From Clavulina sp. PMI_390 (taxonomy: Eukaryota > Basidiomycota > Agaricomycetes > Cantharellales > Hydnaceae): DNA of 64,000 bases. Positions 13,201 through 24,458 of this stretch are shown in pieces. How positions within the stretch are numbered: the stretch's first letter is position 1; each line of letters opens with the position of its first letter. The position numbers and the translations under genes were made by a program. Below the pieces are notes generated by a model. The model was given only the letters and a program-made list of their open reading frames with translations. It was not told where the DNA came from and made no database searches. Where the stretch lies: positions 193,722 to 257,721 of the forward strand of contig WIDE01000008.1 of the NCBI GenBank assembly GCA_015039315.1. The letters are read 5' to 3'.

Positions 13201-15830
13201 GGTTTCTAACGTGTCGAAACCTACAGTAAGTCTTGTGCGCCTCGTTCCGTCCGCTACCTGTCTCAAACATATTTTTCTGTTTGTAGTCCACAAGTACATA
13301 TGCGTCTCGTCGGCAGTCAATAACCAACACGACGGCAGACAAACCTAGGCGGAGAATGAGCTTTGCTCCTCGGGCTAGGCTATCGGTGGCGCCAGAAGAA
13401 CAACCAGTCAAACCTGACGTTCCCTCACAAGCCAGCGTAGCCTCGTCGTCCCAGGTATGCCGCAAAACTGCTATTGCCTCAATCGTTATCCCCAGTGCTA
13501 ATCTAATTCAATCGCAGAAACCTGACCCAGAAGCTTCACAACCTCCATCTGATACAGAAGCTGGGCCCTCAAAGCGTGGCCAAAGCCGCTTATCCGTCAC
13601 TCGCCGAATGAGCCTGGCTGCACGAAAAAGTAGACGATCATCTGCACAACCAGCAAGTCTCCAATTAGTCTCTGGAGAGAGCGGTGCCGCTGTCGCGGCC
13701 AATGTCAGTGGTTTTTTTCTAGTCCTGCTTCTATAGCTCTAACCAACTTCTTTACAGCCTACCGAGCCGTCCCAGGCACTTTCAGAAGAGATATCCCAAA
13801 TGTCTCTTCAACCCACCCCTAGAAAGGGTCGACGGTCAAATTTCACTCGAGCAAGCATCGCCCCCATGATCAAACTGCCCGTGTCAAGTAGAGCTAGTTT
13901 CCAACCTGCAACGCAATTAGTGAGTGGTCTGCAGTATCCTAGATATAGGTACACATAATAAGCTCCATAAACCCCCAGTCAAACGTCGAAGGGATGCCTC
14001 TCATGGAGTTCCTCCAACAAGCGGGGCATCGTTTCGATACCATACCTGTCGACCTTCGCATCCAATACCGGAATGACGGTGGCGAGGAGGCCCCAATAGG
14101 TACGTCTCCCCCATCGCACGAACTCCTCCCTTTCTTGACCTCGTCGCTCCAGAATACGACCTTGTGGATATTATGCAAGCAGTATCTGTAAACTATCCTC
14201 AGCTGGATTCCTATCAGGACGTGAGTGCATTAGTGTTGTGCTGCATCACACAGTCTGACACTCAACTGGGCAACAGTTCGTCAAGGAAATGCAAGCAGAG
14301 GTCGACGAATACGAAGCTGAATGTCAAGCAATTCTCGCTGGCGCTGATATAGAGCCCCTTGCCATCACTCAACAGTGGGTGCAGGCGACGGAGGCGGAGC
14401 GGGAAGATATTTCCTTGGACACGAAAATTCGTCGAGCCAATGCAGGCCTTCAGGCTCACGCTGCTTGGTATCCTTGGCGTCTCGATAATACCAGCAAAGA
14501 TCTTGAACGGGCCATTGCGATTCGTGAGGATCTCGAGGACGTGAGCCCTTCATCCGCTACTTCTCAAGAAAAATGATCTAACTTGCTTCCCGTGTCAGCT
14601 CGGCACAATGGTTGATAACTACTGTGATAACGTGCCTCGGGTGCTCGACAGTCTCCAGAAGATGTACGATGACGTCCGTCAGGCTCTCGACAGTGAACTC
14701 GCTGTCAGCGCCGAGCTTGAGACATGTGATCAGGGCGAACTGGAGGATCTTCGACAAGAACTTGACGAGCAAACGTGAGCCGCAAACTTCTCATTTTCTC
14801 CAAAAGCAAGTCCTCACATTCCATTGTAGCGTGGAGCTGAAGGACAGGGAAAAGGCAATCCAAGTGGTTGTTGACGATGTTGAGCAAGTAGAAGCTGAGC
14901 ATCAGAGGCTCGTATCCGCATTGGAGGAAGGCGAAAAGGCTTTAGCGAGCGACGAAGCGAAGATTGCACAGTCTGGAGACAATACTGAAGCTGGCGCGGC
15001 TCGTCTGGAGAGTACGTCGCACCCTTCTGTGTCGGGTGTGCATTCTTGTGCTGACATGCCTAATATATATAGGCCAACTCAACCACCTTCAATGGATGTT
15101 GCTTTGGCAAATCGTTCGGTTGGAACCTGATGGAATCGAGCTGATCTATGACTCATGGTTCATTGTAGAGATGAACTGCAAGAACTCGGTAGTTCAATCG
15201 GTGAACCTCTTGTTGCACCCAAAACTCAGCGCCCCCCACTCCCAGTTCCCCCACGTCAATGACGTGTTACTGGATATTGGTCGCAAGCGAATTGGAGATC
15301 TTCGAGTGAAGACTCCTCGTTCTGTAAGGTTACTCCACGTGTCAGAAACTACCATCCATTCTGAATTTCTCTGGTGCAGGTTGTTCGCGTTCTTGACTCT
15401 TTATGGGCGTCTGGGGCCCAACTAAACATGTCCCTCCGTCTCCTCAAGCTATTCCCCCTCCTCATCGAGCGGGAGGGCGAGTATGGAATCTCGGCCAAGG
15501 CAAAAATTCTCATGAAGCACCACTCCGGCCGAGCAGACGTCACATTCCACTTCACAGAGGATATTATTGCTGAATGCCCCATCCGCATTGCGGAAATCAC
15601 CTACGATGTTTCGCTCGCGTATGGCCAGAATGTCACGTATGTCCTGATTCACCTCTGTTCCCTCATCTTGACAAAGCGGCTGAACATCTTATATCACTAG
15701 TCTTGAAGCTATACGTCGACGGCTCGATGGAAACCTTGGTGGCATTCCGCCTGACCAGCAAAGTTATAGCGTTCTTGGTTCAGCTTGTGTGGATCTACAG
15801 GAAATCGGTGGCCCTGAGGAACTAGAATGA
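10273..15830 (+). CDS. spc7: KNL1/Spc7-type kinetochore scaffold protein
   Basis: Outer kinetochore scaffold of the KMN network, which recruits PP1 phosphatase and spindle checkpoint proteins. Exon 1 (10273-10380) encodes 36 residues rich in arginine; a 73 bp intron leads to VPRKSILKHH. The protein carries both PP1-docking motifs of KNL1: SILK near residue 41 and RVSF near residue 91. Degenerate MELT-like, acidic repeats follow (MDIADES, VDMSIDDS, DMSLAEDF, TMSIDTT, DMDIDEE). The middle is a proline/serine-rich disordered region with many SP sites. Near 13995 the Spc7 domain starts (MPLMEFLQQAGHRF), followed by a coiled coil and a C-terminal RWD-like part (IVRLEPDGIELIYDS), ending at the TGA at 15828. 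The total is about 1,580 residues over roughly 14 exons. A longer N-terminal frame starting with GTG at 10385 is rejected because it reads into the first intron. Confidence 0.87.
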
Positions 15831-16170
15831 TAGATTTATTCTCATTATTTATTCTCATATTTTCGCGATCTACTGTATCTACCCTTGTACTAGTTTGTAG
15901 GTAACTGGATAGACCGAGGCTTGGACCCAGGTTTATCAATATCACACGGCTTCAAACTAGTGGGCTGGAGCGATAAATTAACGTGATATTACACTGCATG
16001 AGATCATGAAGCGAGTTGTGTATGTGATTACAATGTAGATGCAGGAAGAATAGATGCTAGCTAACGCGATACAAAACAAAATCATGACAGTCATCAATAT
16101 TCTTGAGCATTGTCATCGAATTTTAGATCAACCAGTGATCGGCGAACGTAGGTTGAGTCATCACCTGAAA
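15831..16170. other. Short convergent intergenic region
   Basis: 340 bp between the stop codons of Spc7 (+) and the coiled-coil protein (-). It is AT-rich near 15830-15900, as expected for 3' ends. Nothing else is seen. Confidence 0.6.
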
Positions 16171-18813
16171 TCAAACGAAGAGACAGACGTCCAGGGAACT
16201 GAGCATCATCTTCAGCATTGCCCTTTCACTCTTCACGACCTGCACCTCATCACTCGCCACTGCCCCAACAGCCTCCCACTCCCTCGCTGCCTTACCGAGG
16301 CACATGGCAGCTATTTCAGTATTCAGCTCCTCCTGGATGATGATGTTCTTCGCGTCTCGTGCGCGAGTGACAGAGTACACTGTCGACAGCTCTGATTCCA
16401 GGGACGAGATGCGGGTCTGCTGCGTAAGCGTGATAGCTTCGCGTTCCTCAAAGTGTGCGTGGAACTCTTCCAGCTCGGCCTCGAGGGATGAAACACGGAC
16501 TTTGAGCATGAGGGATTCAGATTCTGCGCCCTCACCATCCGTGGTGTCTTCCTTCGGAGCAGACCTAGGCGCAGAGTCATGCGAGTCAAGCGGTGAAATG
16601 GCGCCAGAGCGGGCAGATTGAGCGCCTGCTGGGTCAAAGATGAGACGCGAGATATTATATCCGCTCTCGCTCCCAGCCCCATATCCATTTCGGCCCCCAT
16701 TGTATAACTGGCGACGTCCAGGGTTGACGCTAGCTGGGCTACCAACGCTCATGCTTGTAGCAGCACTGGGGGATGTTAGAACACCCATCCCAGCAAGCTC
16801 GTGCATCTCGTTTTCATTCACAAGTAGTGATTCATCCGAGATCACTGAGACATTCGCTGACGGAACAAATGGCGCAGATATATCTCGCAACATGTTTTCC
16901 ATGATACCGTCTTCGTCATCCGTGTCGCGAGCATACTCCCTAGAACGCTCGAACGATGCTTCGAGTGGCATGAATGAATGTCGCGGATTGTTGGATGAAA
17001 ATGGCGAGTGGGGGCGGCTTCGCAGAGTAGGGCGTCGACGTCGTGCTGTCACATTCTGTGTAGAAGTATTTGCTCTGAGAGTAGTTGTGCGTTGGCGTTG
17101 TTGAGGTGGTTTGAGCAGGGTTGCTTTGGTCTGGTTGGAAGGAAAGGTTGATTTGGAGGGCTGTTTGAATTTTAATTGCGAGTTGCTGCGTTCGTTTGTC
17201 GTCTGGTCGTCATCTGCGTCATCGTCGTCTGCGGTTGTCGTGGAGTGTCGCGAGGAGAGGGAGCCAGGGAGACGGAAGTGAAAGGAATCATCAGGGCCAC
17301 CAATTTCGTCTTCATCCTCAGGGATTCCCGAGAACGTCATATCTGCCAAAGGAGTTGCTGCAATGCGTCTCTTTGGCACTGAGAAGGTGTTTTGCGCGGC
17401 GTTCGAGTTCGCTCCAGAGCGAGTTGAGCTACGGGGGGTGGTGGGACCAGGGGCATTAGAAGCTGGTGGTGGGGGTGTACTGTGGCGAGTAACTTCGCGG
17501 GGATGGAATTGGGGAGGACGGGCGAGTGGATTCGAGCTACCACTAGCCGAACCAAGCATCGACGGTGTTACCTCGCTCCGTCGCCTCTTAGTCAAGAGAG
17601 TGCGTTCGGATGACTCCGAGGCAGTCCGTGGGCCCACGTTGCTCTTGAAATGGGGTGGGACACCAATAGACTGTCGTGTCCGACCCCCAATAGCGCCATT
17701 GGGGCGTGGGAGTGTTGACGTACGACTTGGCCCTACCTTTGTTGGAGCGGAGGCAGCTTCTATCTCAGATGCGGAAGCTTTCTCGCCCTTCTTGGCATTC
17801 GCATCTGAATGGGTATCCGTTTCAGATGCCGCAGACTGAGCTGCGCTGGCAAGCGATTGTGCCACAGAGGGCATGTTACGCAGGCTACGCCTAGGAAGCG
17901 GACTGACAGCTCGCTCGGGATATTTGCTAGGCTCTGGCGCTCCACGATTAGCCGTAGCGGAGCTTGCAGGCCGTGATACAGGCCTGTTGCCGCTGGTGGA
18001 CGCCGACAATCGCTCATTGGCTTGAACATTCTGCTCTGTCAAAGCCTGAGCTGTTCCCGGAGGTGGGGGAGGAGGCATTGAGGCGGCACCGAGAAAAATA
18101 GCAGACGTGGGTCGAGCTTTTGGTTGGCGTAGGCCCGACTGTTTAGCCTTTTCCTTCTCGAGTACTACTTTGGGCATAGCAACCACAGGAGGGTTTGTTC
18201 GAACACTTGGAGATGGAGATTTCTTCACCCTACGGCTAGCGGTTGGCGAAGGGGTTTGACTACTTGGGGATGAGGATCCAGCACGGGCTGGTGATTCTGT
18301 ACCTTGTCGCCCACCAAGTGCTCGTACTATTGGGGTTCTGGCTGCAGCACTACCTGGACGTGAGGATGAATTGTCGTCAGCATCTGAGGCCTTATTTTTG
18401 CGCAGAGCGGCCGTCCTCGCTATTGTGAGAGTTGGGGAGGGAGGATTTACGAGGGTATTTGTGGATTGTTTCAGCGGGGAAGTTTGGTCCTCGGAGGCCG
18501 ATTTGCCAATGACATTGCGAGGCTTATTCCCACTGGAGGATGATTCTACGGCTGTTGACGAGTCTCCTGGGTCTTCTGAGGGCTGGCGCCGTAATGGGGG
18601 CTTAATGGCACTAGGGGAAGTGTTGATCTTTGGCCGCTGTGGTGGTGGGACTTCTTGCTTCCGGCTATGTACAACGTCGGCAAGGGCTTTGGTCAATGAT
18701 CGACGGGTGGCTGAGTGAAGATTGGGATTAGGGACGGGTGCTTCAGGTTTAGAGGTGGGCACTGGAGCTGGCTGGGGCGGCCGAGTGGCTGCTTTACTAC
18801 CAAAGAGCGGCAT
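16171..18813 (-). CDS. Large disordered protein with C-terminal coiled coil, function unknown
   Basis: A single uninterrupted frame of 880 codons starting at the ATG at 18813 (MPLFGSKAATRPP); an in-frame TTG nine bases upstream is not needed. The first 600 residues are rich in serine, proline, arginine and threonine, with many SP and TP sites, and are probably disordered. Charged stretches such as DEDEIGGPDDSFHF and TDDEDGIMENMLRDI follow. The last ~120 residues form a heptad-like helix beginning LKVRVSSLEAELEEFHAHFE. No catalytic domain is recognised. The composition resembles fungal cytoskeleton or cell-cycle adaptor proteins, which is only a guess. The lack of introns stands out against the intron-rich neighbours. 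The stop at 16171 assumes no late intron. Confidence 0.8.
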   Translation of the reverse strand: MPLFGSKAATRPPQPAPVPTSKPEAPVPNPNLHSATRRSLTKALADVVHSRKQEVPPPQRPKINTSPSAIKPPLRRQPSEDPGDSSTAVESSSSGNKPRNVIGKSASEDQTSPLKQSTNTLVNPPSPTLTIARTAALRKNKASDADDNSSSRPGSAAARTPIVRALGGRQGTESPARAGSSSPSSQTPSPTASRRVKKSPSPSVRTNPPVVAMPKVVLEKEKAKQSGLRQPKARPTSAIFLGAASMPPPPPPGTAQALTEQNVQANERLSASTSGNRPVSRPASSATANRGAPEPSKYPERAVSPLPRRSLRNMPSVAQSLASAAQSAASETDTHSDANAKKGEKASASEIEAASAPTKVGPSRTSTLPRPNGAIGGRTRQSIGVPPHFKSNVGPRTASESSERTLLTKRRRSEVTPSMLGSASGSSNPLARPPQFHPREVTRHSTPPPPASNAPGPTTPRSSTRSGANSNAAQNTFSVPKRRIAATPLADMTFSGIPEDEDEIGGPDDSFHFRLPGSLSSRHSTTTADDDDADDDQTTNERSNSQLKFKQPSKSTFPSNQTKATLLKPPQQRQRTTTLRANTSTQNVTARRRRPTLRSRPHSPFSSNNPRHSFMPLEASFERSREYARDTDDEDGIMENMLRDISAPFVPSANVSVISDESLLVNENEMHELAGMGVLTSPSAATSMSVGSPASVNPGRRQLYNGGRNGYGAGSESGYNISRLIFDPAGAQSARSGAISPLDSHDSAPRSAPKEDTTDGEGAESESLMLKVRVSSLEAELEEFHAHFEEREAITLTQQTRISSLESELSTVYSVTRARDAKNIIIQEELNTEIAAMCLGKAAREWEAVGAVASDEVQVVKSERAMLKMMLSSLDVCLFV

Positions 18814-19686
18814 GGTCCACAACCTATTGAAGCACGCGTGCTATAGTGCGCCTGTGATACTACAAACTCTCAGATAGCTCACCTCGTTTAGCAAACCGAA
18901 TAATAATGATAGCAAAACGTGTCAGAGGCTGTCAGTGTAACGTTGTCAATGTTGTTGGGTCGCTTTGTTTGGACATGCGTCGCCCTGTCAACAGGGATAA
19001 ACAGCGTCCCCAGACTCTTTCGCAGCCTCAGTCAACCGTTCGATTGTGGCCCAATTGCAATTAATCAGATGTGGCTTTTCCTTAAAATTCCGTGATTCAT
19101 CTATCTTGGAACTCCGCTCCCGCAATTCGTGATCAAGGAATCGTCGAATTCCAATTCCACGCATTTGCCTCGAGGCTCCCAGGAAGCAGCAGCGTGCTAT
19201 CCAATGAGATTCCGGCTCCTCATCAGCGATGTTGCCACGCTACCAACGCTGTCATTGGGTACTGCCTGTACCATCCATCTTCCCTTTCACGCCCCAGGAT
19301 TCGCCATTACAGCGCGAGCCCGCTGATGATCTTAAGGTTTGTGTCCACGAGGCAATTCGGGTTGATGGACGCGCGTGACGCCGGCATTGCTTACGCCTAC
19401 TTAAGTCGTTCCTAGCTCTTCCTCCTCCTGCCCTCCCCGTCCAGAGTACGATCCTGCCCCCTGCTTCCTGAAAGTGCTTTGCTCCCGTCAACGCTACCAA
19501 CAGTCTGCTAGCCAGCTCCTTGAGTAGTCAAACGTGTTGTTTTCCGTATCGCCTGCGGCCATCCTCCCCTTGCAACGCTTCTAGAAGTTTCCGCCTCCTT
19601 GCCTCCTGCCTGCCCTCTCGCCATCCGTCTCTTCACCACAACCTCTCTCGTATACTCTTGCCTTTCCGACAACTAAACAATCAGCG
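18814..19686. other. Divergent promoter region
   Basis: 870 bp between two divergent genes. It holds the promoters of both. The last 130 bp before 19687 are rich in C and T (for example around 19545-19670), typical of a basidiomycete 5' untranslated region. No additional gene was recognised. Confidence 0.55.
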
Positions 19687-21366
19687 ATGTCTGCAGTCGA
19701 AGGGATGGCATTCAACCCCCCTCTTGTAGAGGGCGCTCCTGAATCGGCCGTCCTATCGCCCGAATGGCATGGCCCGGAGGCCTTCTCAGTGCCTCAAACC
19801 CCTGGCGGAGCGCTCTCCATCCACTCTTCCGGAGGATCCCGCGGCCCCGACATGGCCCCGCTCAATGATCTGGTTGGGTCCATGAAAGGGACTTTAGATC
19901 ATCTCGGAGGCGTGTTTGATTCGCTGGGAGAACAGTAAGCATTCTCACGTCCTGCTGTCTCCACGTGCAGGGCGAGGGTCACTGATCGACCTTGGTCGCG
20001 TGTTATTACAGCACTGCGCGTGTTGCAAGCATTGCTCCGGCCCTCCAAGCTGCACATCAAATCAAGCAACTGAAGCGTCAATTGGTTGTGCAAGACCAAA
20101 GACAGGAAGAGCGCGTCCAAAATCTCAAAGTCGTAAGCAAACCCAACTTTACTCACACATCACCAAGTGGAATTAATGTCGTCATTGGGGGTACCTTTGT
20201 TAGTTACTTCGTGACGTTCTGAAGGCTCAGATCGGCGATCATCTGAGACATCATGTTCATTTGATTATTCAAGAGAAGGTATGCGAGAGCAAACGAGTTG
20301 TGTGGCGATAGAAAGGCGAACTGATCTTCACCGCACTTGACAGGTTAAGGAGCGAGTAGCCGCTCATGTTGAAAACCAGGTATGCGACTCTTTTCATCTC
20401 CTCCAGATGATCACAACCATGCCCACATGTTTTACGATCTAGTTGAACAAGCAATTCCCTCCCGCCCTCCGAGAACAGGGTATGTCCACTGGTTACTATT
20501 TGCACCAGCTGTCTCCTCATTTCAGCCTCTTCTTCTTTTCCTTACTTTTCTAGTTGCACGCCACAAGCGTCAACTACAGGGTGTCAAACAGAGCTTGTGG
20601 GATTCGTAAGTCATGCTATCATAAGGTGATTGTACTTTGACTTACCAAATTGAACTGTACCCGCCAATAGCAATGCTCGGCGTCAAAACGCGATCCTGAA
20701 AGATCATCAGCTTGAGGAACCCCTCCAGCCCCTCATGAAACCGGACGGCGGCATCAGCTGGATATTCCCCAAGAGGCTAGCTGATCTCTTCTCCTTGGAT
20801 GGTAAGTAATGTGATGGTGGCACTGGACTCCATCGACAATCCCCGATATGGATAGACGAGCATACTTTGCTGACTGCCTCTTTTGTTTTATGTGGCTCCG
20901 TTCTCGACCTTTCCTCCCCACCTCGACATTCAACTGGATGTGTTACAGCCAAGGAAGCCCTGCAGCTTTGCCAGGAATATGATCTGCCAGTTGGTACGTA
21001 CGAAATCACATCTCCTATGTTCCGTGAAGTGGGACTGGGCGTCTCCATGACGGAGGCAATCAGTTGAATGGGTGTCGCCCATTCTGTACTATCAACTTGC
21101 CCAATTGTTCCGACTTCCCTTATGTGGTATCTTGACTTGTGGACGATGACACTGATGAACTGAATCCTTTTCCCCGCTTTTTTCGTTTTAATTATCCTCG
21201 ACGCGTCCCTGCTCCACTCATTGCCAACGCAACCCTGACAGTTGAAGGAGGCCCACATGACCGTGAAGACAACTTAAATACGTTTATGCATCACATCGGA
21301 ACGATCTTCCACGTCGAGCCGCCTCCACCTCGGGAGGCTTTCCGGTCGCTCACGTTCGCCATGTGA
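19687..21366 (+). CDS. Conserved-looking helical protein, function unknown
   Basis: Starts MSAVEGMAFNPPLVEG at 19687. Consistent GT-AG splicing in phase joins about eight short exons: DHLGGVFDSLGEH, TARVASIAPALQAAHQIKQL, a charged helix ending ERVQNLKV, LLRDVLKAQIGDHLRHH, VKERVAAHVENQ, LNKQFPPALREQ, HKRQLQGVKQSLWDS, then PDGGISWIFPKRLADLFSLD, AKEALQLCQEYDLPV and EGGPHDREDNLNTFMHHIG, ending SLTFAM at 21366. The preserved phase through so many small exons shows that the gene is real. The middle is predicted to be alpha-helical and possibly coiled-coil. I do not recognise a known domain. The intron before the last exon (about 20996-21239) is unusually long for this locus. Confidence 0.7.
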
Positions 21367-22077
21367 GCGAAAGCTTAAATGGACGAGCGACGACAAGGCG
21401 TGGTCGGTGGGTTGTCAATTAGTTGTGGAAAACCGAGATGATTTCAGGAGTTGCCCGAGCTTGATGCTCAAGGGCCACTGGCCGAGCTCATTCCGCCCCC
21501 TGGTCTTGATATGAATGATGGCATCAAGCCCAAGGAAGACTCGGTGCCGTGCGGTTGAGGAGTACTTGGTGGTGGTATCAGGAGACTGTCAGGAGCAGTG
21601 CCAGGTACTTGATGATTATGGACTAAATTTGTCGATCCTTTGTTTTGTATATTCGATTTCCCTTTTCTATTCTCTTACACACTGTACAAGATGCCAATCC
21701 CTGACGATAGCAACCAGATTTTGTCCCTCGATCCTTGTCCGATCTTCAGTAACATGATGTGTGTGAATGAAATCTCCTGTCAGCGGCTCCTGTCTCTCCT
21801 CGTGTGCTGGTCTCATCTCGCAGGATACAATGACTGAAGAGGAGATAAATGTTACTCAGAATAGGTTTCTACTACGTTCTACACGCGACGCCGACGGCAT
21901 AGGAGCGTCAGACAAATTCCCGCCCGCCAGTCTCCCGAACGCGCTCCGACATAAACAAAGAACTCAACATCTCACTTCTTTCCGTCATCTTGGATCCCCT
22001 CCTCCTTCCTACCACCACCATCTACCTTCCCGCTGTCTCAGCCGTCTAGCGCGCCACCACCGTCACCGTAGCCAACC
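21367..22077. other. Intergenic region
   Basis: 710 bp between two genes on the same strand. It should contain the 3' end of the left gene and the promoter of the right one. A C-rich stretch precedes 22078. No coding pattern was recognised. Confidence 0.5.
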
Positions 22078-23593
22078 ATGTCGGACACGCCCTTCCCTCT
22101 TCCCCCTCCCATGCTCGACCCCCCACATAATCCGTCACGCCTGATTCTCAAATTCATGTCAGGGCTCCCTGCGTTCCTCACGTACTCTGGCGTCGAAGTC
22201 CGCGATCTGACAAATGTGGACCAGTGGAGGGCTTGCGGAAATGCTTGGTACGCGTGCCCTCGTCTCTCTAACTCTCTGGGAAATAATAACTCAAAGTGCA
22301 TTTGACCTGGTGGAATTTCTGCTCGTGGGATCAATGTTCTGGGCGATCGGGTTTTTCTGGTTGCTGCGCTCGCACCCGCTCGTTTCCGAATACTTCTTAT
22401 CATTGTTCGATCGCATCGTGCCTGCGTGCGCTGCCATCGTCCCTGGATGCAGTCTCCTCAAGGTCGGACTCGCTACTGAAGGCGGCAACAAAAAAGAAGT
22501 GTACAACGTGGTGGCCATCTGGCTGCGCGTGATCGCGACAACACACCAAGAAGAGGTCATGCCTGTGACGATGCTTGTGCAGCAGTGGTTCAATATGTAT
22601 GGACGCTGGCCGCTCACTCTCGCGTTCTTCATCAGCTGCATGCCCTCGGGCGACAAACCAGGCGCAGACCTTGTCCCTCCCGTACTGAGGGCTGGTACCG
22701 ATGTCTATGAGGCTGCGATGAACTTCAAGGCACATCTCACGCTGCTTGCGAGGACCTATTATGCCCAGCCTATGTTGCCGCTGTTTTGGGAGGTAAGCCC
22801 TTGAATCCTGCTCTGCTATCATTGCATCGATAAGCCCTCGACCTCGAGATTGCCTGCTCTATCCATCCTCTATCATTTGGCGTTTTAATCTTCGAGATGG
22901 CAAAAATGCTGACCGTTTTTCATTAAAGGATAACTTTGCTCTCAGAATGGCACTGAACAAGGTATGTGCTCCATGACTAGTCAGTGTCAAGCGTGTTATG
23001 ACGGTTAACCCGATGTCTTATCCTGGCGTAGGTCCTGAGTACCAACCCACCCATCTCCTCTAGCCTTGCGAATACCGTAAGTGTTTCCCGGGCTTGATGT
23101 GACCGCTGTTTAGAGTTGACAACTTTCGAATGATAGGCATCGAACGCTTTGGCCGCTACAATGACTCCTTCCGCTGGCACGAACCCCTCCACCTTGAATT
23201 CTTCGACCTCCGCGCCTCCTGCGCAACATGATGCCGTAAGTCCATACCAAATTTGTCCAGACCTTTCCCTGACGATCACTTTCTGTGGCTTCTAGGCTGT
23301 CAATGTGAGTAAACATAAACTCAATGCCCAGGGTAAGGCCTTGGCTTGACCGATTATTTTAGGCTATGCGTCGCTTGGACCTGAGTGAAGATGATGACTC
23401 TCTTTCGGGTGATTCTGGATCAGATGGCGCTTCGACTCCACGAGGTCAAACTGAGGATGAAGGCGAAGGACCTCAGCAGGCGCCGGCCAAAGAAGCTCCA
23501 GGTGATGGGCCTGCTTCCACAGTCGGAGAGCCGTCCAAGGCAGATGCAGCTACTACTAGTACACCTGTCACCACGATCACACAGGCGAGCTAA
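22078..23593 (+). CDS. Protein of unknown function with acidic disordered C-terminus
   Basis: Starts MSDTPFPLPPPMLDPPHNPS at 22078. A 47-49 bp intron beginning GTACGC near 22249 joins ACGNA to the long second exon, which reads FDLVEFLLVGSMFWAIGFFW (a hydrophobic segment), then VYNVVAIWLRVIATTHQEEV and LVQQWFNMYGRWPLTLAFFI. Small exons follow: DNFALRMALNK, VLSTNPPISSSLANT, a Thr/Ser/Ala-rich piece, a three-codon exon AVN, and the last exon AMRRLDLSEDDDSLSGDSG with an acidic, low-complexity tail ending at 23593. One or two hydrophobic helices are possible, but a globular fold is equally likely. No family is recognised. Confidence 0.68.
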
Positions 23594-24458
23594 AGGCGAA
23601 GCTGGGGTCGTTTGTGTGTGCTAGCACTATCACACTCTCCTTCACGTTCGCTATACTTCTTGTCTCGCTCATACGCTATCTGGTATGCGACACCCCCCTC
23701 TTTGATGCTCGTACCTCGTCACTGATTACGCACTTCCCTGATAGAATCCCGCTCGTTCCTACTCGCTGATCATTCTACTTGACAATTCAAAGCCCGCAAA
23801 GAGGCACCTAGCCCCACTGATCGCCCAGGGCCGATCCACCTCATCAACTCTATCCTATATATGGATTTGTCGCTGTCATCCCTAAGCTATATCTGTTTCT
23901 CTTCTCCTCGTTTCTCTGGGGTGCCAATACTCTTCATGTTTCGAGTTGGATTTTTTTTTCTCATTTTCCTGTACCCAACACGTCGGGGCCGCCCACCAGC
24001 TCCATCCCTTAGGGCCCCCTCGGACTTTCTCGTTCCTTTTCTTGTACATAGCAAGCATGTTTTGTTTCGGCTCTCTTCAGTGTTCCATAACCCCTCCCTC
24101 CATCACCATCTGAAACTATACCACTCCATACCACCCTATTTCCTGAAGGATCGCTGGACAGGTTGTCCAGCATATATGAAGCTTCTCATACCCGTCGATT
24201 AGGCTCCAGCGTGAGTTAATGGGACAATCATTATCACTTGCTGTTGTATACGGAACAATCTGAGTGGGGTACTCACCTTCCCAGAAGGGTATGTGGGGAA
24301 ACGGGGCCAGTATGCGGAGTACCGGTGTATCCGATTGGCCGGGCCGTACCCACCCGCAACTCACTTGTTATATCAACACTGTGACTGGCCTCCACCTCCT
24401 GACACCTTCTTCCTGGAGGTCCACCACCAACTAACATCTTGAACGACAGACTACGACT
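23594..24458. other. Intergenic region
   Basis: 865 bp between genes on the same strand, pyrimidine-rich with a run of T near 23950. It holds the 3' end of the left gene and the promoter of the lactate dehydrogenase gene. Nothing else is seen. Confidence 0.5.

Noticed and set aside
12715..13465. Long antisense open frames opposite the Spc7 gene
   Set aside because: They mirror the low-complexity Ser/Pro/Ala codons of Spc7 and have no independent motif or start context.
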